Of a stretch of DNA of 64,000 bases, positions 8,150 through 15,848 are shown one piece after another (the first letter of the stretch is position 1; every line of letters begins with the position of its first letter). Source of the DNA: Paenibacillus mesophilus (GTDB taxonomy: Bacteria > Bacillota > Bacilli > Paenibacillales > NBRC-103111). The stretch covers positions 62,001 through 126,000 of the forward strand of contig NZ_VCRA01000004.1 in the NCBI RefSeq assembly GCF_005938385.1. Direction: 5' to 3'. Made by a program: the position numbers and the translations under genes. Below the pieces are notes generated by a model. The model saw nothing but the letters and a program-made list of their open reading frames with translations, did not search any database and was not told where the DNA came from.

Positions 8150-9073
8150 ATGGATTTCGGCACAAAGCTGTATCGCAAAACTTTACTGACGATCGCGGGC
8201 AACAAATTCGTCGAATCATTATCCGTCAAATACGGCAAAAAATTGGCTGGCAAGTTTATTGCGGGCGACAACCTGTCGGATGCGCTGAAGGAAATCGAAG
8301 CGTTGAACAACAAAGGCATCATGGCCACGCTCGACCACCTTGGCGAAGGGATCAAGCATTTGCACGAAGCGGCAGGCTACAGGGATGAATATATCCGGCT
8401 TGTAGAAGGGATCGCCCGGACGCGGGCGGATTCGAACATTTCCTTGAAGCCTACCCAGATGGGGCTCGCGCTGGATGCCAAGACGTGCTACGCCAATATC
8501 CGAGCGGTCGTCGCCAAAGCGAAAGAAACGGGCAATTACGTCCGAATTGACATGGAAGACTCGCCTTTCACCCAAGCTACTCTCGATATTATCCACCGGC
8601 TTCATGCGGAAGGGTTGACGAATGTCGGCACCGTTCTGCAAGCGTACTTGTACCGGACCGAACAGGACGTCGAAGACATGATTCAAGCCGATATCCGCTT
8701 GCGGCTGGTGAAGGGCGCTTATAAGGAACCGGCTTCCGTCGCTTACCAGAATGCCGCGGATGTCATCGACAATTTCAAGAAAATCATCAGAAGGCATCTG
8801 GATCACGGCATCTATACGGCCATCGCTTCGCACGACGACCGCATTATCGATTGGGTCAAAGCGTATGCCGAGCAGCATCGCATACCGAAGGATGCTTTCG
8901 AATTCCAAATGCTCTACGGTCTCCGAATGAACGACCAGGCCCGGCTCGCCGCGGAAGGCTACAGAGTTCGCTGCTACGTCCCCTACGGCGCCATGTGGTA
9001 TCCGTATTATACGCGCCGGCTAGCGGAGAAACCGGCTAACCTATGGATGGTTCTAAAAAATATGTTCAGTTAA
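8150..9073 (+). CDS. putB: Proline dehydrogenase
   Basis: 307 residues, the size of Bacillus PutB/FadM. It is a FAD-dependent membrane-associated enzyme oxidising proline to 1-pyrroline-5-carboxylate. Motifs seen are [66 protein letters not shown] and [19 protein letters not shown], which form the barrel and the C-terminal substrate-binding helix. The ATG at 8150 has AAAGGAG 8 bases upstream; the longer frame back to 8075 crosses the sigma-54 promoter and is not used. Together with the divergent dehydrogenase it converts proline to glutamate. A strong hairpin follows. Confidence 0.95.
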   Translation: MDFGTKLYRKTLLTIAGNKFVESLSVKYGKKLAGKFIAGDNLSDALKEIEALNNKGIMATLDHLGEGIKHLHEAAGYRDEYIRLVEGIARTRADSNISLKPTQMGLALDAKTCYANIRAVVAKAKETGNYVRIDMEDSPFTQATLDIIHRLHAEGLTNVGTVLQAYLYRTEQDVEDMIQADIRLRLVKGAYKEPASVAYQNAADVIDNFKKIIRRHLDHGIYTAIASHDDRIIDWVKAYAEQHRIPKDAFEFQMLYGLRMNDQARLAAEGYRVRCYVPYGAMWYPYYTRRLAEKPANLWMVLKNMFS

Positions 9074-9086
9074 CGGAACAAATGCA

Positions 9087-9133
9087 AAAAGCCCCATGGC
9101 AACAGTCCTCCGGACGGATGCGATGGGGCTTTG
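9087..9133. terminator. Bidirectional terminator after proline dehydrogenase
   Basis: AAAAAGCCCCAT pairs with ATGGGGCTTT around an inner GTCC/GGAC hairpin, with an A-tract before and a short T-tract after. Confidence 0.7.
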
Positions 9134-9135
9134 AG

Positions 9136-9155
9136 GTGTCTAAGTTTTTGTACAC
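9136..9155. promoter_or_regulatory. Activator palindrome, copy 1
   Basis: GTGTCTAA-GTTT-TTGTACAC. The same 20-bp palindrome pattern recurs at 9178-9197 and 11045-11064. It is the best candidate for the enhancer site of the adjacent sigma-54 activator. It lies downstream of proline dehydrogenase, as do the downstream activating sequences of the B. subtilis RocR system. Confidence 0.6.
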
Positions 9156-9177
9156 AACTATAGAATGCTTTCTATTC

Positions 9178-9197
9178 GCATCCAAGTTTTTGGACAC
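9178..9197. promoter_or_regulatory. Activator palindrome, copy 2
   Basis: GCATCCAA-GTTT-TTGGACAC contains the perfect core TCCAA/TTGGA. Its centre is exactly 42 bp (about four helical turns) from copy 1, so two bound dimers would lie on the same face of the DNA. Confidence 0.6.
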
Positions 9198-9233
9198 AAG
9201 CGCGATTCGATTCCATCCCTATCCTTTCATCCT

Positions 9234-10958
9234 TCACAGCCCAAGACGCTTCAGCCTGTTATAAAGCGTCGCTCTCGACATGCCGAGCCGCTTGGCGATG
9301 GCAAGCTTGTTGCCGTTCTCCAGCTCGAGCGATTGGAGAAGCAGCTCCTTCTCGTAAGCGTCCAGCTTCTCCTGGAAGGAAAGCGGCTCCGGCTCCTTGA
9401 CGCCTGCTGCAGGAACGGGCGGCCGCTTGCTCCCGGAATAAATGGAGGAAGGCAAATATTCCCGCAGTACGTTGCCGTCGGCAGCGAATATGACGAGCCG
9501 TTCGATCGCATTTCTCAATTCCCGTATGTTGCCCGGCCATTCGTATTGAAGCAAGTCTTGAACGATCTCCCGGGGAAAACTCAGAATCGGCCGGTCATAC
9601 AGAAGCGAGAACTCGTGCAGAAACGATTGTGCCAGCTCGTAAATATCTTCTTTGCGGTCGCGCAGAGGCGGGATGTCGATCGACACGACGTTCAGACGGT
9701 AATACAAGTCTTCGCGAAACTTCGCTTCGGCGATCATCCCCTTCAAGTCGCGATTGGTAGCCGTGACGATCCGGCAGGTAGCCGTTTTCAATTGAGTGCC
9801 GCCTACGGGGAAATACGTTTTTTCCTGCAGCACCCGAAGCAGCTTCACCTGCATGTCCAAAGGCATCTCGCCGATTTCGTCCAGAAACAAAGTGCCGCCG
9901 CCCGCAAGCTCGATCTTCCCTTTCTTCCCCCTCGGATCGGCCCCGGAGAAAGCGCCTCTTTCGTAGCCGAACAGCTCGCTCTCGAACAGCGACGGCGGGA
10001 TCGCGCCGCAATTGATCGCGATGAACGGAGCGCCGCTTTGCTCGCGCGAGTCATGGATCGCTTTGGCGACCAGCTCTTTGCCGGTGCCGCTTTCCCCTTG
10101 AATCAGGACGGTCGCCTTGCTGGCGCTTATTTTCTTGATCGCCTCGATACAGCGCTTGATGGCGCCGCTCGTTCCTTGGATTTTCCGGAAGGGGTCGCTG
10201 GACGGGTCAAGCTTGGCTACTTCCTGCTGCAAATGATGAACCTTCGTCGACATATGCAGCAGCTCCTGATGAAGGCGAATTTGCGTCGTAATGTCGATCT
10301 CCGCGGCGACCGCACCGATAATGCCGCCGTCCAGCATAACCGGCTTCGCGTTAATGAGAACGAACAAATCCGATCTCGGTTGGTGCTGCTGTCTGTACAC
10401 GGACTCGCCGGTCCGCAGCGTTCGCAATGATTGCAGCCTGTCGACCGGGAAAAAGTCCGAGGCCGGCTTCCCGATGATGTTCTCCTTCGGAATCGAGAAA
10501 ATATGCTCCGCTCCCGCCGTCCATACGGCTACCTTGCTTTCGTCGTTAATCAAAGTCACCGCCGTGTCGGTGTCCATCATGTCCAATGTCGTTTCGAAAT
10601 AAGCGTTCAAATAACGGTAAGACTGGATGACCGCCTGTGTGAAGTCGGCGGAGGTAACATAACCGATCGGCTCATTCCCGGCTTCGACGAGCAGCATAGG
10701 GCCGTTTGCAAAAGCTGCAGCGATGGACGAAAGGGGCGCATCGCTCGAAACCGCTTCCACTTTCCAACTTGGAAGCCGGACCGCCGCATCGTCGTGCTCA
10801 TTTGCATTCGGTATATAATAATAGTCCTGCCCGGATTTAAGGAATTTCACATTTGCACCGCAACTGCTGTCCTCGGAAGCTCCCGGGCCGTTCGACGAAT
10901 GAAGCACGACAAAATCCGTCTTTGCCAACTGTTCGATACGCGGTAAAAGATGGTTCAC
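9234..10958 (-). CDS. Sigma-54-dependent transcriptional activator (RocR/PrdR-like)
   Basis: 574 residues from the GTG at 10958, which has a GGGGGGCGG ribosome binding site; an ATG at 10982 is in frame but less well placed. The N-terminus (~1-110) resembles a divergent CBS-like sensor. A PAS domain follows at ~120-235 (ETTLDMMDTDTAVTLINDESKV). The AAA+ domain has Walker A GESGTGKE (~290), the sigma-54 contact loop GAFSGA (~337, a GAFTGA variant) and Walker B TLFLDEIGE. The C-terminal Fis-type helix-turn-helix ends in GNKLAIAKRLGMSRATLYNRLKRLGL. It is the obvious activator of the two sigma-54 promoters upstream, probably responding to proline or a catabolite. A palindrome overlapping its own -35 region suggests autorepression. 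Confidence 0.9.
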   Translation of the reverse strand: MNHLLPRIEQLAKTDFVVLHSSNGPGASEDSSCGANVKFLKSGQDYYYIPNANEHDDAAVRLPSWKVEAVSSDAPLSSIAAAFANGPMLLVEAGNEPIGYVTSADFTQAVIQSYRYLNAYFETTLDMMDTDTAVTLINDESKVAVWTAGAEHIFSIPKENIIGKPASDFFPVDRLQSLRTLRTGESVYRQQHQPRSDLFVLINAKPVMLDGGIIGAVAAEIDITTQIRLHQELLHMSTKVHHLQQEVAKLDPSSDPFRKIQGTSGAIKRCIEAIKKISASKATVLIQGESGTGKELVAKAIHDSREQSGAPFIAINCGAIPPSLFESELFGYERGAFSGADPRGKKGKIELAGGGTLFLDEIGEMPLDMQVKLLRVLQEKTYFPVGGTQLKTATCRIVTATNRDLKGMIAEAKFREDLYYRLNVVSIDIPPLRDRKEDIYELAQSFLHEFSLLYDRPILSFPREIVQDLLQYEWPGNIRELRNAIERLVIFAADGNVLREYLPSSIYSGSKRPPVPAAGVKEPEPLSFQEKLDAYEKELLLQSLELENGNKLAIAKRLGMSRATLYNRLKRLGL

Positions 10959-11022
10959 TCTTCCGCCCCCCTGCCATTTCACGTATAGTCGAGGCTTTGC
11001 CCGCCAATTCGTCTATACTGTC

Positions 11023-11064
11023 ATTATATAGGCCGGGACTTGAAGTGTACAATATTTTAGACAC
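11023..11064 (-). promoter_or_regulatory. Promoter of the activator gene with overlapping palindrome, copy 3
   Basis: On the minus strand a perfect TATAAT (11023-11028) lies 17-18 bp downstream of a TTGTAC -35-like hexamer that is part of the palindrome at 11045-11064 (plus strand GTGTACAA-TATT-TTAGACAC). A protein bound there would cover the -35 box, which suggests negative autoregulation. Confidence 0.6.
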
Positions 11065-11069
11065 GCCTA

Positions 11070-12155
11070 TCAGCCCTGCAGCTCGGAAAGCGCGATTTTG
11101 CGAACCTTCAGCCGTGTCAGGCAAATGCCGTCCTCCGCCTCGCCCGCACAGTACGCAAGCAGCACGGCACTGCCGGTAAAATGGATCGCGACGTAGCAGC
11201 AGCCGTTGCCGTCCTCTTCCCGCTCGACCGCGAAGTGGCCGCTCCACGTCCGGCCCTCGTCCTTGCTGACCGCTCCGATGAGCGGCGTCCGGCCCCAGCT
11301 GTGCTTCTCCAGCTTGCGCGTATTGTAGGCCGGTATCGGGTTCCATACGGCCAGCAGCTCGCCGTTTAGCGGATTGCGCTTCATGGACAGCGGCGAGCAC
11401 GGCGATGTGAAGACGGACGGCATCGGCGCGCTCCACGACTCGCCCCCGTCATGGGAGAACGTCTCGTACTGGCAGCCGAGATCGGTGCGCGCCCAGCCCC
11501 AGAGCGTACCGTTCGCAAGCTCGATCAAGCCCGGCTCCTGCATGTCGCTGCGCGAATTCGGCGAGCCGATCGAAACAAAATTGCGCGCTTCGCGCCAAGT
11601 CGCCCCGTCGTCGTCGGACAGGAAGAAGAACGCAACCGATCGGCCGTCGAATTTCCCCCATTCGGTATTGCCCGTTTTCATCCGGTGATAGCCTGCCGGG
11701 ACGACCAGCCTGCCGGACGAAAGCCGGACGACCCGGTCGTTGTTCGTCACATAATAGCCCATGGCCGGCACGCAGCATACCGGATCGCCCCATGTCGCGC
11801 CTTCGTCGGACGAACGCCGCACATGCAGCCGCATATCGTGCCAGCCGTAGCGCAGCAAATAAAACAGCCCGATATCCCCGTTGCGCATCCGCAGCAGCGA
11901 TACGCTCATAATGTTGAGGGCGTCATGATCTTCCGGCTGCGCGATGACGGCGTCGCCCGTCCACGAATCGCCTCCGTCGGACGAATAGCGCACCGTGATG
12001 CACGCTTTCGCATAATCGTCGGCGGAATCGCCGGTAAAACGGCTGTAGGCGAACATCAGCCTGCCGTCCTTCAGCTCCAGGAAAGCCCCTTCGCTGTTTC
12101 GCGGATTTCCCGGTCCGGGACGCAAATCCAATACGATCGTACCCAACTGCTTCAT
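11070..12155 (-). CDS. Sialidase-family (BNR/Asp-box) exo-glycosidase-like protein
   Basis: 361 residues, a six-bladed-propeller type enzyme without signal peptide, so cytosolic. Five Asp-box motifs are visible: SSDGGDSW, SSDEGATW, SDDDGATW, SHDGGESW and SKDEGRTW. The N-terminal LRPGPGNPRNSEGAF and later NNDRVVRLSSGRLVVPAGYHR resemble the family's substrate-binding arginines. It is the last gene of the ABC-transporter operon, 24 bp after permease 2, so it likely acts on an imported glycan or oligosaccharide; sialic acid itself is not proven. The ATG has GGAGTGGAG upstream. Confidence 0.8.
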   Translation of the reverse strand: MKQLGTIVLDLRPGPGNPRNSEGAFLELKDGRLMFAYSRFTGDSADDYAKACITVRYSSDGGDSWTGDAVIAQPEDHDALNIMSVSLLRMRNGDIGLFYLLRYGWHDMRLHVRRSSDEGATWGDPVCCVPAMGYYVTNNDRVVRLSSGRLVVPAGYHRMKTGNTEWGKFDGRSVAFFFLSDDDGATWREARNFVSIGSPNSRSDMQEPGLIELANGTLWGWARTDLGCQYETFSHDGGESWSAPMPSVFTSPCSPLSMKRNPLNGELLAVWNPIPAYNTRKLEKHSWGRTPLIGAVSKDEGRTWSGHFAVEREEDGNGCCYVAIHFTGSAVLLAYCAGEAEDGICLTRLKVRKIALSELQG

Positions 12156-12179
12156 GTTTTCTCCACTCCCTCGGTTGAT

Positions 12180-13082
12180 TCAGCCCTTCAGCGAGCCGGT
12201 CAATACGCCTTTCACAAAATGCTTCTGCAGAAACGGATAAACGAACAAAATCGGCAACGTCGTCACCACGATCATCGCGCCCCGCAAGCTTTGCGCCGTC
12301 GGTTTCTGGGCCACCCCGTTCAGCATCTCCGCATCGAGATCCTGGCTGGAGAAAGACAGCACGATCCGTCTCAGCAGCACCTGCACCGGCATCAGCTTCG
12401 AATCGTTGATGTAGATGGTGGCGTCGAACCAGGCGTTCCAATGCCCGACGGCGTAAAATAAACCGATCGTCGCGAACGTAGGCAGACTGAGCGGAAAGAC
12501 GACGCGCGCAAGAACGGTCAGCGGCCTCGCCCCGTCGATCGTCGCCGATTCGATCAAGCTTTCGGGAATTTGCGCGAAAAAGTTTTTCATAATCAGCAAG
12601 TTCCAGGCGCTGATGAGTCCGGGCACGATCATGACCCAGAACGTATCGGTCAAGTGCAGAAACTTGAGCAGCAAATAGGTCGGAATCAAGCCGCCGCCGA
12701 ACAGCATTGTAATAAACACGACCGTAATGAACCCGTTGCGTCCCGGCATATCTTTTCTGGACAAGCCGTACGCGAGCATAGATGTAAACAGCAGGTTGAG
12801 CGACGTGCCGACGACGACCCGCAGGAGCGTAATCCCGTAGGCGTGATACAGCATCGAGCCTTCCGACAGCAGCACCTTGTAGGCGCTTAAATCGATCCGC
12901 TCCGGGATCAGGATGAAATTCCCCCTCCGGATCAGCTCGTTTTCCCCGACGAACGACGTGGAGACGATCGCCAGAAAAGGAACGATGAACGCCAGCGACA
13001 ACAGAACGAGGAACGCGTAGTTGAACGCCTGAAAGGCGGTTTCGCCGCCGCCCGGACGTATTCGGGCCATTTTCGCCTTCAT
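12180..13082 (-). CDS. Carbohydrate ABC transporter permease (LplC/YtcP type)
   Basis: 300 residues with about six membrane helices. The cytoplasmic loop EAA motif (ESATIDGARPLTVLARVVFPLSLP) contacts the ATPase. The C-terminus LQKHFVKGVLTGSLKG is the signature of the LplC/YtcP subgroup that works with large binding proteins. No ATPase gene is in the operon, so it probably uses a shared MsmX-like ATPase. The ATG follows AGGAGGGG and nearly abuts the stop of the first permease. Confidence 0.92.
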   Translation of the reverse strand: MKAKMARIRPGGGETAFQAFNYAFLVLLSLAFIVPFLAIVSTSFVGENELIRRGNFILIPERIDLSAYKVLLSEGSMLYHAYGITLLRVVVGTSLNLLFTSMLAYGLSRKDMPGRNGFITVVFITMLFGGGLIPTYLLLKFLHLTDTFWVMIVPGLISAWNLLIMKNFFAQIPESLIESATIDGARPLTVLARVVFPLSLPTFATIGLFYAVGHWNAWFDATIYINDSKLMPVQVLLRRIVLSFSSQDLDAEMLNGVAQKPTAQSLRGAMIVVTTLPILFVYPFLQKHFVKGVLTGSLKG

Positions 13083-13083
13083 G

Positions 13084-14001
13084 CTACCAGATCCCCTCCT
13101 GCCCGAATTTTTTGGCCAAATAGTTCGTGCCCACGACGAGAATGAGCGCGATCACCGATTTGAACAAGCCGACCGCGGAAGCGAACGAATAGTTGACCTC
13201 GACGAGTCCTTTCCTGTACACATACGTATCGATAATATCGGCGACCTCGTACACCGGCGGCGAATAGAGCAGAAACACTTGCTCGAAGCCGGCATCCATA
13301 ATATGGCCGATCGACAAAATAAGCAAAATGATCGCGATATGGCTAATTCCGGGAAGCGTAATATGCCATATTTGCTTGATGCGCCCCGCTCCGTCGACTT
13401 TCGCCGCCTCGTACAGCTGCTGATCGACGCCGGCGATGGCCGCCAAATAAATGATCGTGCTCCAGCCGACTTCCTTCCAGATGCCCGATACGACAAGCAC
13501 CGAGCGGAAATACGCCGAATCGGTCAAAAAAGGAATCGGCTCGACGCCGAACTGCTGCAGCAGTCCCTTGATAAAGCCGTCGTCCGCGCTCAGCAAAGCC
13601 GTCAGCAAGCCGGCCACGATGACCATCGACAAAAAATGAGGCAAATACGAGATCGTTTGCACGACCCGTTTAAAACCCGCGTTCCGCACCTCGTTGATGA
13701 GCAGGGCGAGCAGGATCGGCGCCGGAAAGCCGAATGCGATCCGATAAAAGCTGATCGTCAGCGTGTTCCCCATAATATCCCAGAAATAATAGGATGAAGC
13801 GAAATCGCGAAAATGTTTCAGCCCTACCCATTCCGCCGAAAAGATGCCCTTCCAGCCGTCGAACGGCGCTACCTGCTTGAACGCGATAATGATGCCGTAC
13901 ATCGGACCGTAATGAAAAATAAGAAAATATAACATGCCCGGAATGACAAGCGCATAATGCAGTTTATGCTTCCGGATCAATCGCAACGTCTTTGCATTCA
14001 A
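13084..14001 (-). CDS. Carbohydrate ABC transporter permease (LplB type)
   Basis: About 306 residues with six predicted helices. The EAA loop YEAAKVDGAGRIKQIWHITLPGI and the N-terminal LHYALVIPGMLYFLIFHYGPMYGIIIAFK are characteristic of LplB-like permeases. I chose the TTG at 14001 (GGAG 11 bases upstream); a TTG at 14031 lacks a ribosome binding site. It pairs with permease 2 and the binding lipoprotein to import a glycan fragment across the membrane. Confidence 0.9.
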   Translation of the reverse strand: MNAKTLRLIRKHKLHYALVIPGMLYFLIFHYGPMYGIIIAFKQVAPFDGWKGIFSAEWVGLKHFRDFASSYYFWDIMGNTLTISFYRIAFGFPAPILLALLINEVRNAGFKRVVQTISYLPHFLSMVIVAGLLTALLSADDGFIKGLLQQFGVEPIPFLTDSAYFRSVLVVSGIWKEVGWSTIIYLAAIAGVDQQLYEAAKVDGAGRIKQIWHITLPGISHIAIILLILSIGHIMDAGFEQVFLLYSPPVYEVADIIDTYVYRKGLVEVNYSFASAVGLFKSVIALILVVGTNYLAKKFGQEGIW

Positions 14002-14045
14002 TGGCTGACCATCTCCGTTTCCTCCCGTCAAAGCCGGCCCGCTTC

Positions 14046-14085
14046 AAGCTCGGAGGAGGGCCGCCGGCCGAAGCCCCCTCCGCTT
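14046..14085 (-). other. GC-rich intercistronic hairpin
   Basis: On the minus strand AAGCGGAGGGGGC pairs with GGCCCTCCTCCGAGCTT, directly after the binding-protein stop and before the permease. There is no U-tract, so it probably protects the upstream mRNA 3' end and allows excess binding protein over permease. Confidence 0.45.
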
Positions 14086-14092
14086 GCCGGCA

Positions 14093-15647
14093 TTATTTGC
14101 CCTTTACCCGGTTATATTCCGCCGTATACGCTTCGATCCACTTGTCGAGCCCGGCTTTGGCAAGCTCTTCAAGGAACTTGTCGTACTCACCGATCGGTCT
14201 GGCCCCGGTAATGAACTTGATCGTTTCCTGTTCGATCATGCGGGAGATATCTCCGGACGTCGGCACTTTGTCGCTGATCGTCTTCGCATTGAACTTGTAT
14301 TCCGTATCGGCGAGGCCGGTCTTTTTCACCCGGTTCATGTTCGTAATATATTTCCGGATAAAGTCGAACTGCGGTCCGAACGAAGGATCGTTCTTCTCGT
14401 ATTGCACCGTATAGGCGAACGTCAATCCCGGTATTAAATCCCCCACGTAGTCGGTATTCAAGCCTTCGATTATCTTTTTGTCCTTATCCGTATATTTCCA
14501 GTGTTTGCCTTGGATGCCGAAGAAGAGTGTGAAGTAATTTTCGATATCCGAGTGCACCCAGTCGATCAGCTTGATGGCCGCTTCCGGGTTTTTGGCATTC
14601 TTGTTGATCATGATTCCGCCCGTGCTGACGCCTCCGAGCGTCGTCAAATTGCCGGCCGGTCCTTTCAGCTCCGCGGCTACGCCATACTTCGCTTCCGGGA
14701 CGTTTTGCCTGAGCAGATGCTCATTGGCGGTAATCGTTGTATTCCATACGACGCCCGAGGCGACGCGGTTTTGCTTCACAAGCTCGATCTGGCGGGTCCG
14801 GTTGGAGGAGAACGCCTCTTTGAAAATATAGCCTTTCTTGTACCAGTCGGCCATTTTGGCGACAAACTCGCGGTAGCCGGGATGCAGCTGCGGCGGCTTC
14901 ACTTTGCCGTCCTTGTCGACCCAGTTGCCGTAGCCGATATCCATGAAGCCCGCGGCAAACCCGCCGTTCAAGGAAGCGAGGTCGGTAAGCAGCGGGATCG
15001 TCTGGCCTGCGCCCGCAGGGTCTTGATCCTTAAACGCCTTCAGTACGTTTTCATATTCGTCGATCGTCTTCGGCATTTGCAGATTGAGCTTCTTCAGCCA
15101 GTCTTCGCGCAGAAGCACGCCGTTGCCTGCGACCGGAGCGCCCGTCGGGATCCCCCAAATTTTCCCGTCCGAAGTAGTCAGCGCATCCCACGACATTTTC
15201 CAGTCGGCCGGCCACAGCTTGCGGATGTTGCTCCCGTATTTGTCCAGTAGATCGCCGATCGGCCGGACCGCTCCGTTCGCCTGATGGGTCGTCATCGAGC
15301 CCGCGAATATATCGAGCGGCTCGTTGGAGCCGAGCAGCACGTTCAATTTGTCCGCCTCCGAACCTTTAGGCGGAATGATCGGTACGATTTCGATGCCGAT
15401 TTTATCCATGACGGCCTTCTTGACTTCCTCCACCGCTTCCGGTTTGCTGACCGTGTTGCTGCTGGCCAGATTGCCGAAGTTGGCGTACACGTACACTTTT
15501 TCGATTTTTTTGGCGGCGCCCGGACTCGTCCCGGTTCCGGATGCTCCCGGTTTTCCCTCTTCTTTGTTGCCGGACGTACATCCCGCGACGGCACCCGCCA
15601 GCAGCACCGCTACCGCTGCCGAAATGATCTTCTTTCTGCCCAACATG
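14093..15647 (-). CDS. Extracellular solute-binding lipoprotein of a sugar ABC transporter (LplA-like)
   Basis: 517 residues. MLGRKKIISAAVAVLLAGAVAGC is a type II signal with lipobox AGAVAGC, so the protein is lipid-anchored outside the membrane. The size and motifs (DILAGSMTTHQANGAVRPIGDLLDKYG, then GKIWGIPTG, then LTTLGGVSTGGIMINKNAKNPEAAIKLIDW) fit the large LplA/YtcQ binding proteins for oligosaccharides. The ATG at 15647 has AAAGGGG 8 bases upstream; the frame continues upstream through the promoter repeat. A cre-like box lies at 15662-15676. It heads the operon with two permeases and the sialidase-like enzyme. Confidence 0.92.
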
Positions 15648-15661
15648 CCCGCAGCCCCTTT

Positions 15662-15676
15662 CGTAATCGTTTTCAA
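15662..15676 (-). promoter_or_regulatory. cre-like box before the solute-binding operon
   Basis: On the minus strand TTGAAAACGATTACG matches the catabolite-responsive element pattern WTGNAANCGNWNNCW at all but the last position. It lies 14 bp before the start codon, where bound CcpA would block transcription. The mirror copy upstream of the plus-strand binding protein carries the same box. Confidence 0.55.
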
Positions 15677-15848
15677 TCTTGCAAGCAATGCGTTTCGCGA
15701 CGACGCACAGTGCACTGTGATTGCAAGTATAGGCCATGGGGCGCCACCAGGAAATGCCGAAGCGATGACCCCGGCCCCCTCGCGATGACTTATCTTATCA
15801 TCGTGGTATGCATGTCATCGTTGCGGTATCCGCCAATCGGACGATTTA
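15662..15848 (-). repeat. Regulatory inverted repeat, left copy (promoter region of the solute-binding operon)
   Basis: About 186 bp that recur in inverted orientation at 18377-18562, with most blocks identical. In order toward the gene: ATCGTCCGATT, GCGGATACCGCAACGATGAC, ATGCATACCACGATGAT, two direct repeats GTCATCGC 20 bp apart, a TATACT -10 box, the palindrome CACAGTGCACTGTG (15706-15719), CGTCGTCGCGAAACGCATTG and the cre-like box. It touches the stop codon of the AraC-type regulator gene. Two direct half-sites about two helical turns apart upstream of -10 suit an AraC-family activator. Confidence 0.75.

Noticed and set aside
9165..10430. 421-codon plus-strand frame opposite the sigma-54 activator
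   Set aside because: The opposite strand encodes an intact AAA+/Fis regulator with every motif; this frame is a shadow.
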